A DNA stretch of 64,000 nt from [Flavobacterium] thermophilum (GTDB lineage: Bacteria; Bacillota; Bacilli; Bacillales; Anoxybacillaceae), in contig UGGS01000001.1 of the NCBI GenBank assembly GCA_900450595.1, forward strand, positions 1,302,001 through 1,366,000, given 5' to 3'. How positions within the stretch are numbered: the first letter of the stretch is position 1; each line of letters opens with the position of its first letter. Both the position numbers and the translations under genes were made by a program. Below, piece by piece: positions 27,928 to 37,633 of the stretch. Under the pieces are notes generated by a model. The model had not been told where the DNA came from, did no database searches, and was given only the letters and a program-made list of their open reading frames with translations.

Positions 27928-28017
27928 AATCAGCAGCTGTCCGTCTCGCCTTCGCACCGGCCATCAGCCGATGGGCCCAGCAGGCAAAAGGAAAGCGGTC
28001 CGCCATCGCGAACCGCC

Positions 28018-28779
28018 TCAACCGGCCAGATGATTGGCGGCGAGAAACAAATCGCTGAAATTCCGCTCTTGCTCAACGATGATTTTATTTTGTTTCATTA
28101 ATTCCAAAATAGCCAAAAAAGTGACAACGATATACGAACGGTCGCAGGACGGAAATAACTCATAAAAGTTTTTCCGTTCTTTCGCCTGCCGCAGTTCATG
28201 CAAAATTTCCGCCATCCGCTTTTCAACGGAAATATCTTGGCGGGCAATTTTCGTCCGCATCGGTTTTTGCAGTTTTTTGCGGCGCAACAGTTTTGACAGG
28301 GCGCCGAGCATATCGTAGACGTTGACATCAAGCGGCGCGGACGCTTTTTTTTCATCGGCGTACGCGCTCAAGTCACTCGGGGGCTTCGTAAACAGAAGCG
28401 CCCGTTCTTCTTCGCGCCGCTTCAGCTCGCGTGCAGCTTCCTTAAACTTTTTGTACTCAAGAAGCCGCTGCATCAGCTCTTCGCGCGGATCGTCCGCCTC
28501 GGCGAATTCCAAGCTGTCATCTTCGGCGTGTTCGTCGGACACCGGCAGCAGCATTTTGCTTTTCATCGCCAACAGCGTAGCCGCCATAACCAAATATTCG
28601 CTGGCGATATCAAGCTCAAGCTCTTGCATGGCGTGAATGTACGCCATATACTGTTCCGTAATTTGCGCCACCGGAATGTTGTAAATATCGATCTCATAGC
28701 GGTTGATTAAATGCAAAAGCAAGTCAAGCGGCCCTTCAAACGCTTCAATTTTGACGTTATACAGCACTTGCACATCCAT
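28018..28779 (-). CDS. scpA: Segregation and condensation protein A (kleisin)
   Basis: 253 residues with the kleisin N-terminus FEGPLDLLLHLINRYEIDIY, the linker, and a C-terminal winged helix (VTFLAILELMKQNKIIVEQE). It bridges SMC heads together with ScpB. Divergent from the DUF309 gene; about 240 bp between them should hold both promoters. Confidence 0.95.
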   Translation of the reverse strand: MDVQVLYNVKIEAFEGPLDLLLHLINRYEIDIYNIPVAQITEQYMAYIHAMQELELDIASEYLVMAATLLAMKSKMLLPVSDEHAEDDSLEFAEADDPREELMQRLLEYKKFKEAARELKRREEERALLFTKPPSDLSAYADEKKASAPLDVNVYDMLGALSKLLRRKKLQKPMRTKIARQDISVEKRMAEILHELRQAKERKNFYELFPSCDRSYIVVTFLAILELMKQNKIIVEQERNFSDLFLAANHLAG

Positions 28780-29022
28780 CCCACCATTTTTCCGCAGCCG
28801 TTCCCCGCGCCGATGCGCACATTGGAGAACCTTGCTGGCAATATACTTATTGTATCATAATTCCGCGGCGAAGCGAACGGAAATGAGACGGTTTTTGCCT
28901 CGAACGCCATGAAAACGTATAATACGAGGAGAGCCCTGCCGCAGCGCCGGCAGCTGCACGGCTTTGCCTGGCAACAAGGCCGCCTACCGCTAAACACGCC
29001 TCGGCGAAAGGAACGATGGCCC

Positions 29023-29535
29023 ATGTATCCAAAAGCATATATCGACTATTTAGTCCATTTCCATGGCGACCGCGATTATTTCGAATGTCATGAGATTTTA
29101 GAAGAACAATGGAAGCGCGACGGACGGAAACGGGAATGGCTCATTCTCATCCAAATTGCCGTCGCCTTTTACCACTACCGGCGCGGCAACAGTTCCGGCG
29201 CGCTCCGCCTCATCAAACGGGCGCGGACGCTGCTTGAGGAGGCGCGCGGGATGATCCGCCGGCTCGGCCTTGACGAGAAGGAGTTGGCCGTGCTGCTTGA
29301 AAAGGCCGCCGAGCGGATTGCCCGCGGCGAACCGTATGAAAGCATTGAGCTGCCGATTCGCGACCGCTCCCTGTACGAACAGTGCCAAGCCGCCTGCGCC
29401 GAGCGGCAGCTTGTTTGGGGGCAGGCGAGCGATCTCACTGATATCGACCTTGTAGACAAACACCGGCGGCGCGACCGTTCGGACGTCATCGCCGCCCGCG
29501 AACAAAAAAAGCGGGCGAAAGCAGAAGGGACATAA
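29023..29535 (+). CDS. DUF309 family protein (YpuF-like)
   Basis: 170 residues from ATG 29023 (MYPKAYIDYLVHFHGDRDYF). The family signature HGDRDYFECHEILEEQWK near residue 12 and LIQIAVAFYHYRRGN are present; the rest is helical with a charged C-terminus. It is soluble and its biochemical role is unknown. Only plus-strand gene of this stretch, divergent from scpA as ypuF in B. subtilis. Confidence 0.85.
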   Translation: MYPKAYIDYLVHFHGDRDYFECHEILEEQWKRDGRKREWLILIQIAVAFYHYRRGNSSGALRLIKRARTLLEEARGMIRRLGLDEKELAVLLEKAAERIARGEPYESIELPIRDRSLYEQCQAACAERQLVWGQASDLTDIDLVDKHRRRDRSDVIAAREQKKRAKAEGT

Positions 29536-29586
29536 CCCCTCTGCCGCCCGCAACAGCGCGGCGTTGCGCCGATTTGTCTCGTTGGG

Positions 29587-29946
<360 letters not shown>

Positions 29947-30048
29947 TCATTATCGACAAACGCTTTTCCGAAAAGGAAAACACGTTGTCATTTTCTCTAT
30001 ACGTATTATAAACATTCTCACCGATATTGTGAACCATTTCATGTCTTT

Positions 30049-30513
30049 TTACACAAATGTCCGCAAAACGTTCGCCATCTCAATGGCCGAAACGGCCGCT
30101 TCCCAGCCTTTATTGCCCGCCTTTGTGCCGGCCCGTTCAATGGCTTGCTCGATCGTATCGGTCGTCAATACGCCGAAAATGACTGGGACGCCGCTTGAGA
30201 GCGCGGCGTGGGAGACGCCTTTGGCCGCCTCGCTGCACACGTAGTCAAAATGGCTCGTCGCCCCGCGGATGACGGCGCCGAGCGCAATGACGGCATCAAA
30301 CTGCTTCGATTCCGCCATTTTTTTCGCGAGGAGCGGAATTTCAAATGCGCCCGGCACCCAGGCGACCGTGATGTCATTGTCGCTGACGCCATGGCGCGTC
30401 AAACCGTCGATCGCCCCTGACAAAAGCTTGCCCGTAATGAATTCATTAAAACGAGAAACGACGATGCCGATTTTCAACCCGGTGCCGACTAAATTTCCCT
30501 CAAGAACCCGCAT
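30049..30513 (-). CDS. ribH: Lumazine synthase
   Basis: 154 residues. Motifs: [37 protein letters not shown], and the catalytic [18 protein letters not shown]. It condenses 5-amino-6-ribitylaminouracil with dihydroxybutanone phosphate to 6,7-dimethyl-8-ribityllumazine, and forms 60-mer capsids, usually enclosing riboflavin synthase. Confidence 0.96.
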   Translation of the reverse strand: MRVLEGNLVGTGLKIGIVVSRFNEFITGKLLSGAIDGLTRHGVSDNDITVAWVPGAFEIPLLAKKMAESKQFDAVIALGAVIRGATSHFDYVCSEAAKGVSHAALSSGVPVIFGVLTTDTIEQAIERAGTKAGNKGWEAAVSAIEMANVLRTFV

Positions 30514-30532
30514 GTTTTTTCTCCTCCTGTTT

Positions 30533-31726
30533 TCAAAAATGAAGCATATGCCCTAGTTTTTCATATTTCGTGCGCAAGTATTTTTCATTTTCTTTTTTCG
30601 CTGGCATTTGAAGCGGCACCCGTTCGACAACTTCAAGCCCGTGCCCTTTCAAGCCGGCGATTTTGCGCGGATTGTTCGTGAGCAGACGCATTTTCGTGAC
30701 GCCAAGGTCTTTTAAAATTTGCGCGCCAATGCCGTAGTCGCGCAAATCGGCCGGGAAGCCGAGCTTTTCGTTCGCCTCGACCGTATCGTAGCCTTGCTCT
30801 TGCAGCTTATAGGCGCGCAGTTTGTTCATCAGGCCGATGCCGCGCCCCTCTTGACGCATGTAAAGCAACACCCCACGCCCCTCGGCTTCGATTTGCCGCA
30901 GCGCCGCATGCAGCTGCGGACCGCAGTCGCACCGATACGAGCCGAATACATCGCCGGTTAAACACTCGGAGTGGACGCGCACAAGAATCGGTTCATCGGG
31001 AATGATGTCTCCCTTGACGAGCGCCACATGCTCCTTGCCATCAAGCACGTTCGTGTAGCCGACGGCGCGAAACTCGCCGAACTCAGTCGGCAGCCAAATG
31101 TCGACCTCGCGCTTCACTAGTTTTTCCCGCTGGCTCCGATAGGCGATCAAATCTTTGATCGTGATCATTTTCAATCCGAATTGGTCGGCGATTTGCCGCA
31201 AATCCGGAACGCGCGCCATCGTTCCGTCTTCTTTTATGATTTCGCAAATGACGCCAGCCGGCTTCGCCCCGCACAAACGGGCCAAATCGACCGCCGCTTC
31301 CGTATGGCCGGCGCGCCGCAAGACGCCCCCCTTTTTTGCAATCAACGGAAAAACGTGGCCAGGCCGTTTAAAATCACTCGCTTTCACATTTGGATCGAGC
31401 AGCGCCTGAATGGTCGCCGCCCGCTCGTAGGCGCTGATTCCGGTCGTCGTCGTCTTATAGTCGATGCTGACGGTAAACGCCGTCCCATGAGCGTCGGTGT
31501 TATGCGCGACCATCGGCTCGAGCCCGAGCCGCGCCGCCAACTCTTCCGTAATCGGCACGCATACAAGCCCGCGGCCATGGGTGATCATAAAATTAACGAC
31601 ATCCGGCGTCGCTTTTTCAGCCAATGCGACAAAATCGCCCTCATTTTCCCGGTCTTCGTCGTCGCAGACGATGATCACTTCGCCGTTTTTCAGCGCGTCC
31701 AGTGCCGCTTCAATCGTGTCAAACAT
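30533..31726 (-). CDS. ribBA: Bifunctional DHBP synthase / GTP cyclohydrolase II
   Basis: 397 residues from ATG 31726 (AGGGGG 9 bases before). The N-terminal ~200 residues form the 3,4-dihydroxy-2-butanone-4-phosphate synthase ([27 protein letters not shown]). The C-terminal part is GTP cyclohydrolase II with zinc cysteines in [18 protein letters not shown] and [20 protein letters not shown]. It supplies both precursors of riboflavin. It follows ribE after 22 bases. Confidence 0.95.
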   Translation of the reverse strand: MFDTIEAALDALKNGEVIIVCDDEDRENEGDFVALAEKATPDVVNFMITHGRGLVCVPITEELAARLGLEPMVAHNTDAHGTAFTVSIDYKTTTTGISAYERAATIQALLDPNVKASDFKRPGHVFPLIAKKGGVLRRAGHTEAAVDLARLCGAKPAGVICEIIKEDGTMARVPDLRQIADQFGLKMITIKDLIAYRSQREKLVKREVDIWLPTEFGEFRAVGYTNVLDGKEHVALVKGDIIPDEPILVRVHSECLTGDVFGSYRCDCGPQLHAALRQIEAEGRGVLLYMRQEGRGIGLMNKLRAYKLQEQGYDTVEANEKLGFPADLRDYGIGAQILKDLGVTKMRLLTNNPRKIAGLKGHGLEVVERVPLQMPAKKENEKYLRTKYEKLGHMLHF

Positions 31727-31748
31727 CTGAAGTTGCCCCCTATCCCGT

Positions 31749-32393
31749 TTATTTATAGCCATGCCGCTCCAAAAATTCGCTCGTCAATCCGGAAGGCAGC
31801 TCCTCTTTCGCGGCAAGAAAAGCAGCGACGTATTTGCCGATCATATCGCACTCGATATTGACGAGGTCGCCCGGCTGCTTTTCGCCTAAAATCGTCGCTT
31901 CACGCGTATGCGGAATGAGCGAAATGGTGAACGTGCGCTCGCTCAGGCCGAAAATCGTCAAGCTCGTCCCATCGACGGCGACCGATCCTTTATAAATCAT
32001 GTACGGGCGAAGCGGGGGAGGCGCTTCAATTTCATAGTAGACGGCGTTCGCCTTCGGCCATCGGCGGACGATGCGCCCGACGCCGTCCACATGCCCGGTG
32101 ACGAAATGGCCGCCAAACCGCCCGCCAGCCGCCATCGCCCGCTCTAAGTTCACTTTCGATCCCGGCTTCAATGTTTTGAGCGCCGTCGCCTTGACGGTCT
32201 CCGGCATGACATCGACGGTAAACCGCCGGTCAGTAAACGACGTGACGGTCAGGCAGACGCCGTTGACGGCGATGCTGTCGCCGAGGCGAACGTCTTCGAG
32301 CACCCGGCGGGCGCCAATCGCCATCACGATGGCGTCGCCCGTTTGCCTCATTTGTTCAACCGTGCCGACCTCTTCAATAATACCGGTAAACAT
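31749..32393 (-). CDS. ribE: Riboflavin synthase alpha subunit
   Basis: 214 residues made of two lumazine-binding repeats, starting [15 protein letters not shown]; the second repeat begins [17 protein letters not shown]. It dismutates two lumazines to riboflavin plus the pyrimidine precursor. Two bases after ribD. Confidence 0.95.
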   Translation of the reverse strand: MFTGIIEEVGTVEQMRQTGDAIVMAIGARRVLEDVRLGDSIAVNGVCLTVTSFTDRRFTVDVMPETVKATALKTLKPGSKVNLERAMAAGGRFGGHFVTGHVDGVGRIVRRWPKANAVYYEIEAPPPLRPYMIYKGSVAVDGTSLTIFGLSERTFTISLIPHTREATILGEKQPGDLVNIECDMIGKYVAAFLAAKEELPSGLTSEFLERHGYK

Positions 32394-32395
32394 CC

Positions 32396-33493
32396 TTACT
32401 CCCCCCTCCTTTTCACCGCAGCAACGACTTTTATATCCGGGCCGACCATCTCCAACTGCCGGATGTCAAGCTCCATCGCCTCTTCAAGACGCGAGAAGCC
32501 GAGGCCGCCGACCGGCGTCGGCGCTTCGCGGCCGCCGATCAGCTTCGGGGCGATGTAGGCGACCACTTCATTGACCGCCCCTGCCCGGAGGAAGCTGTCA
32601 TGAACGCGCGAGCCGCCTTCCACAAACAGCGACGTAATGCGCTGCTCACCGAGCAGCCGGAGCACGTCGCGCACATGAATGTGCGCAGCCGGCATCGGGA
32701 TGATGCGCACCCCGAGGCGCTCGTATGCCTCGGCCTTTTCCCAGCTGATGCCGCTCCCGGTGATGATCCACGTTTCCGCCTCCCGGTCGGTGACGACATG
32801 GGCGTCAAGCGGCGTATGCAAGTTTGTATCCAAAATGATGCGGAGCGGATTTTTCCGTTGCTCCCCGATGCGGACCGTCAACTTCGGATTGTCCGCCAAC
32901 ACGGTGTTGACGCCGACCAAAATGGCGTCATGCTGGGCGCGAAGGCGGTGCACATCTTGGCGCGCCGCCTCGGACGTAATCCATTTGCTTTCCCCGGTCG
33001 CCGTCGCAATTTTCCCATCGAGGCTGCACGCGTATTTTAACGTCACAAACGGCGTTTTTGCCGCGATATAGTGAAAAAACACCCGGTTGAGCTCATCCGC
33101 CTCTTCTTTCAGCAGCCCGACATCGACCTCAATGCCCGCCCGTCGCAGCTTGTCGATCCCTTTCCCGGCGACGAGCGGATTCGGGTCGGTTGTCGCGATG
33201 ACGACGCGGCGGACGCCGGCTTGAATGAGCAAATCCGCGCATGGAGGCGTTTTGCCGTAATGGCTGCACGGCTCAAGCGTCACGTACACCGTTGCCCCGC
33301 GCGCCTTCTCGCCGGCCATGCGGATCGCATGCACTTCCGCATGCAGCTCTCCCGCTTTTAAATGGGCGCCAAGCCCGACGACCGCTCCGCCATTGACCAC
33401 AACAGCACCGACGACAGGATTGGGGGACGTTTGCCCGATTCCGGCTTTCGCGACATCGAGCGCAAGCCGCATATAATGTTCATCGCGATACAC
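32396..33493 (-). CDS. ribD: Bifunctional riboflavin deaminase-reductase
   Basis: 365 residues from a GTG at 33493 (VYRDEHYMRLALDVAKAG), with GGGGGG upstream; the adjacent GTG 33496 is an alternative. The deaminase domain has zinc ligands in GELHAEVHAIRMAG and LEPCSHYGKTPPC. The reductase domain follows from ~residue 145 (ATATGESKWITSEAARQD, FVEGGSRVHDSFL). First enzyme gene of the operon, under control of the FMN riboswitch. Confidence 0.94.
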   Translation of the reverse strand: MYRDEHYMRLALDVAKAGIGQTSPNPVVGAVVVNGGAVVGLGAHLKAGELHAEVHAIRMAGEKARGATVYVTLEPCSHYGKTPPCADLLIQAGVRRVVIATTDPNPLVAGKGIDKLRRAGIEVDVGLLKEEADELNRVFFHYIAAKTPFVTLKYACSLDGKIATATGESKWITSEAARQDVHRLRAQHDAILVGVNTVLADNPKLTVRIGEQRKNPLRIILDTNLHTPLDAHVVTDREAETWIITGSGISWEKAEAYERLGVRIIPMPAAHIHVRDVLRLLGEQRITSLFVEGGSRVHDSFLRAGAVNEVVAYIAPKLIGGREAPTPVGGLGFSRLEEAMELDIRQLEMVGPDIKVVAAVKRRGE

Positions 33494-33517
33494 CACACTC
33501 CCCCCTTTTTTTCTAAA

Positions 33518-33547
33518 AAATAAACCCCCGGAACTTCCCCGGGGGTT
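33518..33547 (-). terminator. Riboswitch-controlled terminator
   Basis: On the minus strand AACCCCCGG and CCGGGGGTT form a strong stem followed by TATTTTTT, 25 bases before the ribD start. It is the expression platform of the FMN riboswitch. Confidence 0.85.
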
Positions 33548-33701
33548 CGTTGATGAGAGAATGAACCATGATGTGCAGCCAAACAAACAAGAACATTTGT
33601 TCGTTAACTATGTCATACCGACCGACACAAAGCGGCCGCCGCTACACCAAACCGGCGCTGGCCGTCCAGGCCGGCCGAAAACAGCCGTGCGCACATCGCC
33701 A

Positions 33702-33832
33702 TCCTTCTCCCATCCAGACTATACTGTCGGCTCCGGAATCACACCGGATCGTGCCGATACGGCTCGCGGGCTGAGAGGCATAGCGCCTCATCACCGCCGG
33801 TCGGGAATTTCACCCTGCCCCGAAGGAGGCTT
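33702..33832 (-). promoter_or_regulatory. FMN riboswitch (RFN element)
   Basis: On the minus strand the conserved RFN segments appear in order: CCTTCGGGGCAGGGTGAAAT, CCCGACCGGCGGT, AGCCCGCGAGCC, GATCCGGTGTGATTCCGGAG, CCGACAGTATAGTCTGGATG and GGGAGAAGGATG. FMN binding should favour the terminator at 33518-33547 and shut off rib expression. Confidence 0.95.
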
Positions 33833-33850
33833 CACTATATTATTAGGTTT

Positions 33851-33856
33851 ATTATA
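33851..33856 (-). promoter_or_regulatory. -10 box of the rib operon promoter
   Basis: TATAAT preceded by GG lies about 19 bases before the riboswitch. A -35 at the right distance is poor (ATGATT). Confidence 0.5.
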
Positions 33857-33878
33857 CCACAAGAGCGGCCGGAAATCA

Positions 33879-34007
33879 TCATTGTACGACCCAAAACCAG
33901 TACGCCGCTCCCCACAATAGGCTCATCCCCAGCAAAATGAAAAACAAAAGCCAATTGTTCCGGCTTGTCCGCTCCTCGTCTTCCGTTCGTTGCTTACGGT
34001 TCGTCAA
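33879..34007 (-). CDS. Small single-pass membrane protein overlapping ppiB
   Basis: 42 residues from a TTG at 34007 that lies inside the last codons of ppiB in the +1 frame; AGGAAGTG precedes it by about 8 bases. A charged N-terminus ([19 protein letters not shown]) is followed by one hydrophobic helix ending [11 protein letters not shown]. This looks like a real small membrane protein translationally coupled to ppiB. Function unknown. It ends just upstream of the rib promoter. Confidence 0.5.
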   Translation of the reverse strand: MTNRKQRTEDEERTSRNNWLLFFILLGMSLLWGAAYWFWVVQ

Positions 34008-34434
34008 ACACTTTCACTTCCTTCATCACGTCGCCGTTTTTCATCGTCTTCACGACGTCCATGCCCGATGTCACTTGGCCAAAGACGGTGTGCACCCCAT
34101 CCAAGTGCGGCTGCGGCTCATGGACGATGAAAAACTGGCAGCTGCCGGTGTCGCGGCCGCGGTGCGCCATTGACATCGCGCCGGTGACATGTCGGTGTGG
34201 ATTGTTGTCCGTCTCGCACGGGATCGTATAGCCGGCATCGCCCGTTCCATTGCCGCGTGGACATCCTCCTTGGCTGACAAATCCAGGGATGACGCGGTGG
34301 AACGTCAACCCGTTATAAAAGCCTTCGTTTGCGAGCTTCTCAAAATTGGCCACCGTCACCGGCGCTTCGTTAGGGAACAGTTCAAACTCGATTTTCCCAC
34401 CGTTTTCCATCAAAATATATCCTTTTTTCGCCAT
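33994..34434 (-). CDS. ppiB: Peptidyl-prolyl cis-trans isomerase (cyclophilin) PpiB
   Basis: 146 residues with cyclophilin motifs [13 protein letters not shown] (catalytic Arg), [17 protein letters not shown] and [14 protein letters not shown] cytoplasmic protein-folding helper. Divergently placed relative to ypuA; same neighbour order as B. subtilis. Confidence 0.95.
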   Translation of the reverse strand: MAKKGYILMENGGKIEFELFPNEAPVTVANFEKLANEGFYNGLTFHRVIPGFVSQGGCPRGNGTGDAGYTIPCETDNNPHRHVTGAMSMAHRGRDTGSCQFFIVHEPQPHLDGVHTVFGQVTSGMDVVKTMKNGDVMKEVKVFDEP

Positions 34435-34588
34435 GGTACTTCAGCTCCTTTTTTGCGCTTCAACCGCTTTTATCATATCATGATTCGAAAGGGAAAGAAA
34501 GCCAAAATGCCGCCTCGTCGAACTGTTCATTGTTTTTTATATGGAATCGGAATGGGTACACTAGTGATGAATGATAGACGTAGCAAAA

Positions 34589-34833
34589 CTATATAGATGC
34601 AACAAAGAAGTTTAACATATCCTTGACAGAAAAGTGGTTTGCCCATTTTCGACTGTCGAAGGCAAGCGTGTGGCTTGCCTCCGTCACGCCTTAGCGTGAC
34701 GGAAGACCGAACAACGACTCGCTTCACAGACCCATTCATGGGTCTTTAAGCGGCGTTGTTCGGTCACTCGACAGTCGGATGCAATGACCGGCAAAGACGA
34801 AAAATGTTAAAGCTTTAAATTGCATCTATATAG
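34589..34833. repeat. 245-bp nested inverted-repeat element with cloverleaf fold
   Basis: Terminal repeats CTATATAGATGCAA (34589-34602) and TTGCATCTATATAG (34820-34833) are perfect. Inside, CGACTGTCGA (34650-34659) pairs with TCGACAGTCG (34768-34777) and encloses three stems: GGCAAGC/GCTTGCC (34661-34679), CCGTCACGC/GCGTGACGG (34681-34702), and GACCGAACAACG/CGTTGTTCGGTC (34705-34765), the last holding GACCCAT/ATGGGTC (34729-34744). No protein is encoded. It could be a miniature transposable element or a structured RNA gene. The rest of the 34435-35027 gap shows nothing else clear. Confidence 0.75.
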
Positions 34834-35027
34834 CAAGGGGGCGTCCGACGGTGTTGTTGATGGCGGTTATTCAGCCGCCTTATATCCGCTTCTGTTTCTG
34901 ATTTTGCTTTGGCATTTGTTGTTCGTGCGCCGCTTGGCGGCGAAGGCAAAGCGCCGTTCCGAATAGAAATTCACGCCGGCGTACGTTATAATGGTAGTGC
35001 ATGGTTGGTAGATAGGAGGCGAGCAAT

Positions 35028-35906
35028 GTGAAACGAACGATCGCTTCATCGCTGCTTTGGGCGACGCTGCTGGCGTTTCCGGCCATCGCAGCTGCCGATG
35101 CCGCGCCGGGTGATGTCATCGTCACGCTTGGTGAAAATTTGACCGCTGAACAAAAACAAAAAGTGCTGGAAGAAATGAAAGCGCCGGACGGAGCGCAGAC
35201 AATCACGGTCTCGAACGCCGAGGAGCATAAATATTTGGATGGACTCATCCCGAAGGCGCAAATCGGCACACGCGCCATCTCATCGTCCATGATCACCATC
35301 GGTGAACCGGGCTCAGGGCTTCACGTTGAGACGCACAACATCACATGGGTGACGAAAGAGATGTATACAAACGCCTTGATCACCGCTGGGGTGAAAGATG
35401 CCGATATTTATATCACGGCTCCGTTTCCGGTTTCCGGCACCGCAGCGCTGACGGGGCTGATGAAGGCGTACGAAATTTCGTCCGACAAGGCGATTCCAGA
35501 TGACGTAAAAAAGGTAGCCAACGAGGAAATGGTGCAAACGGCCAAGCTCGCTGATTCGATCGGCGCGGACAAAGCGGTCGCCTTGCTGGCGAAAATCAAA
35601 GAGGAAATCGCCAACAACCCGCCGCAAACGGACGCTGACTTGCGCGCCTTGATTGAAAAAATCGCCAATGATCTTGGCATCACATTAAGCGCTGATGAAA
35701 TCAACGCTCTCGTCTCCCTTTTTCACAAAATGCAAAACGCCGACATCAATTGGGACCAAGTGAACGACCAGCTGAGCAAGGCGAAAGAGCAGCTGTCTGC
35801 GTTTTTGCAGTCAGAAGAAGGGAAAACATTCATCCAAAATTTGATCGACATCCTCAAAGAAATTTGGAATGCCATCAAATCGGCCTTTTCCGCCAACCAA
35901 CAATGA
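35028..35906 (+). CDS. ypuA: DUF1002 secreted protein YpuA
   Basis: 292 residues from a GTG at 35028 (AGGAGG upstream). A signal peptide (MKRTIASSLLWATLLAFPAI) leads into the DUF1002 domain: VIVTLGENLTAEQKQKVLEE, GSGLHVETHNITWVTKEMY, TAPFPVSGTAALTGLMKAYE. Probably exported. In B. subtilis its role is not defined. Next to ppiB and lysA as in relatives. Confidence 0.9.
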   Translation: MKRTIASSLLWATLLAFPAIAAADAAPGDVIVTLGENLTAEQKQKVLEEMKAPDGAQTITVSNAEEHKYLDGLIPKAQIGTRAISSSMITIGEPGSGLHVETHNITWVTKEMYTNALITAGVKDADIYITAPFPVSGTAALTGLMKAYEISSDKAIPDDVKKVANEEMVQTAKLADSIGADKAVALLAKIKEEIANNPPQTDADLRALIEKIANDLGITLSADEINALVSLFHKMQNADINWDQVNDQLSKAKEQLSAFLQSEEGKTFIQNLIDILKEIWNAIKSAFSANQQ

Positions 35907-35940
35907 GAGAAGGCGCCCTGCTGCATTAGGGCGCCTTCTC
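35907..35940. terminator. Convergent terminator between ypuA and lysA
   Basis: GAGAAGGCGCCCT and AGGGCGCCTTCTC pair perfectly over 13 bases, starting right after the ypuA stop; pyrimidine-rich sequence follows. It can serve the two converging genes. Confidence 0.85.
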
Positions 35941-35975
35941 TTCTTGGCGGCGGCCGTTCTTTTCCAGGGCCGCCT

Positions 35976-37301
35976 TCATTGGTTGACTTTCGCCTTCAAC
36001 GGCAAGTCATATTGGATCAAGTCTTCATACGTTTCCCGTTTGACGACGAGCTGGGCGTCGCCGTTTTCGACGAATACGACCGCCGGACGCGGCAGACGGT
36101 TGTAGTTGTTCGCCATCGAATAGCCGTAAGCACCGGTGCAAAAGACGGCTAAATAATCACCCGGTTTCGCTTCCGGAAGTGCGATGTCCCAAATGAGCAT
36201 GTCGCCTGATTCACAACACTTCCCTGCAATGGACACAACTTCCATCCGATCGCCCAGCACCCGGTTGGCCAGCACCGCTTCGTATTTCGCTCCATACAGC
36301 GCCGGGCGGATGTTGTCGCTCATGCCGCCGTCAACGGCGATATAGGTGCGGACGTTCGGCACCTCTTTGCGCGAGCCGATCGTATAAATCGTCGTTCCGG
36401 CATCCCCCACGAGCGAGCGGCCGGGCTCAATCCAAATTTCCGGCAACGGAAGTTGATGCACTTCCGCCTGTGTTTTCACCTCATCCACGATGCAGTCGAC
36501 ATACGCTGACACCGGAATCGGGTCGTCTTCATCCGTATAGCGGATGCCAAAGCCGCCGCCAAGGTTGACGACCGCAGGAACGAACCCACACGTTTTGTGC
36601 CATTCGGCCAGCTTGGCAAACATTTTTCGTGCGGCGAGCACAAAGCCGGTCGTTTCAAAAATTTGCGATCCGATATGGCAATGGACGCCGAGCAGTTGAA
36701 ACGCAGCCGACGCCATGACGCGCCGGAACGCTTCATCCGCTTGACCGTTATTCAAATCAAAGCCGAACTTCGAGTCTTCCTGTCCGGTTAAAATGTAATC
36801 GTGCGTATGCGCCTCAACCCCTGGCGTCACGCGAAGCAAAACCGGAACCGCTCGGCCGGATGACCCCGCCAATTGTTCAATCAGCTCGAGCTCGTAAAAG
36901 TTGTCGGCCACGATGCAGCCGATCCCGTGTTCAAGCGCCATCGCCAGTTCATCCCGGCTTTTGTTGTTGCCATGGAAATGGATGCGCTCCGGCGGGAACC
37001 CGGCGGCCAAAGCCGTATACAGCTCCCCGCCTGAGACGACATCGAGCGACAATTGTTCCTCAGCGGCCAGCTGCACCATGGCAACTGAAGAAAACGCCTT
37101 GCTGGCGTAGGCGACTTGCGCCCGCACGCCATGGCGGCGGAACGCTTCCTTAAACGCGCGCGCCCGCGCGCGGATCAAGGCAACGTCATAAATATAAAGC
37201 GGCGTTCCATACGTTTTCGCCAACTCGACCGTATCGACGCCGCCGATTTCCAAGTGCCCTTTTTCATTGACGCGGCTCGTTCCATTTCCATGAAAAAACA
37301 T
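35976..37301 (-). CDS. lysA: Diaminopimelate decarboxylase
   Basis: 441 residues, PLP-dependent fold III. The PLP lysine lies in QVAYASKAFSSVAM; VNLGGGFGIRY and the active-site Cys motif GKCCESGDMLIWD are present, and it ends in the usual NYNRLPRPAVVFVENG region. It makes L-lysine from meso-diaminopimelate. Lies downstream of spoVAF as in Bacillus, but with about 330 bp and a hairpin between them. Confidence 0.95.
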   Translation of the reverse strand: MFFHGNGTSRVNEKGHLEIGGVDTVELAKTYGTPLYIYDVALIRARARAFKEAFRRHGVRAQVAYASKAFSSVAMVQLAAEEQLSLDVVSGGELYTALAAGFPPERIHFHGNNKSRDELAMALEHGIGCIVADNFYELELIEQLAGSSGRAVPVLLRVTPGVEAHTHDYILTGQEDSKFGFDLNNGQADEAFRRVMASAAFQLLGVHCHIGSQIFETTGFVLAARKMFAKLAEWHKTCGFVPAVVNLGGGFGIRYTDEDDPIPVSAYVDCIVDEVKTQAEVHQLPLPEIWIEPGRSLVGDAGTTIYTIGSRKEVPNVRTYIAVDGGMSDNIRPALYGAKYEAVLANRVLGDRMEVVSIAGKCCESGDMLIWDIALPEAKPGDYLAVFCTGAYGYSMANNYNRLPRPAVVFVENGDAQLVVKRETYEDLIQYDLPLKAKVNQ

Positions 37302-37579
37302 TGAAATCCCTCATTCCTCATCAAAGTGGCGCAAACATGCATACCAAAAGCAAAAAAGACAGTTTCGCAACCGGCGCCTGCCTTGAAAAAAACAAAGCCG
37401 CAGAGCAATCAGCCCCGCCGCATGGCAGGCTGTCATGCAGCCGCGTGCGCCCTCTGCCTCGAGCGCCCGCCCTCCTTAGGCGGACGGACGACTTGCCAAT
37501 GGCGCTTGCAAAGGTGCGAAACGTCAAGTATAACGTATCATAATTATAAAAAAGTTTCAATAGCGCCAAAAGGGAGAAA

Positions 37580-37613
37580 GCGGCCGTCCATATATGCCAA
37601 TGGAAACGGCCGC
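37580..37613 (-). terminator. Terminator after spoVAF
   Basis: GCGGCCGT and ACGGCCGC form a stem with an 18-base loop; on the minus strand TTTCTCCCTTTT follows. The remainder of 37302-37633 holds small GC-rich inverted repeats but no gene. Confidence 0.55.
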
Positions 37614-37633
37614 TTGTGCGATGACGATCTGCG

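Noticed and set aside
34650..34777. A tRNA gene, suggested by the cloverleaf
   Set aside because: The arms lack the acceptor length, T-loop GTTCGA and anticodon geometry of tRNA; stems are too long and too perfect.
37302..37633. A lysine riboswitch before lysA
   Set aside because: No L-box sequence pattern was seen; only unrelated small GC-rich inverted repeats.
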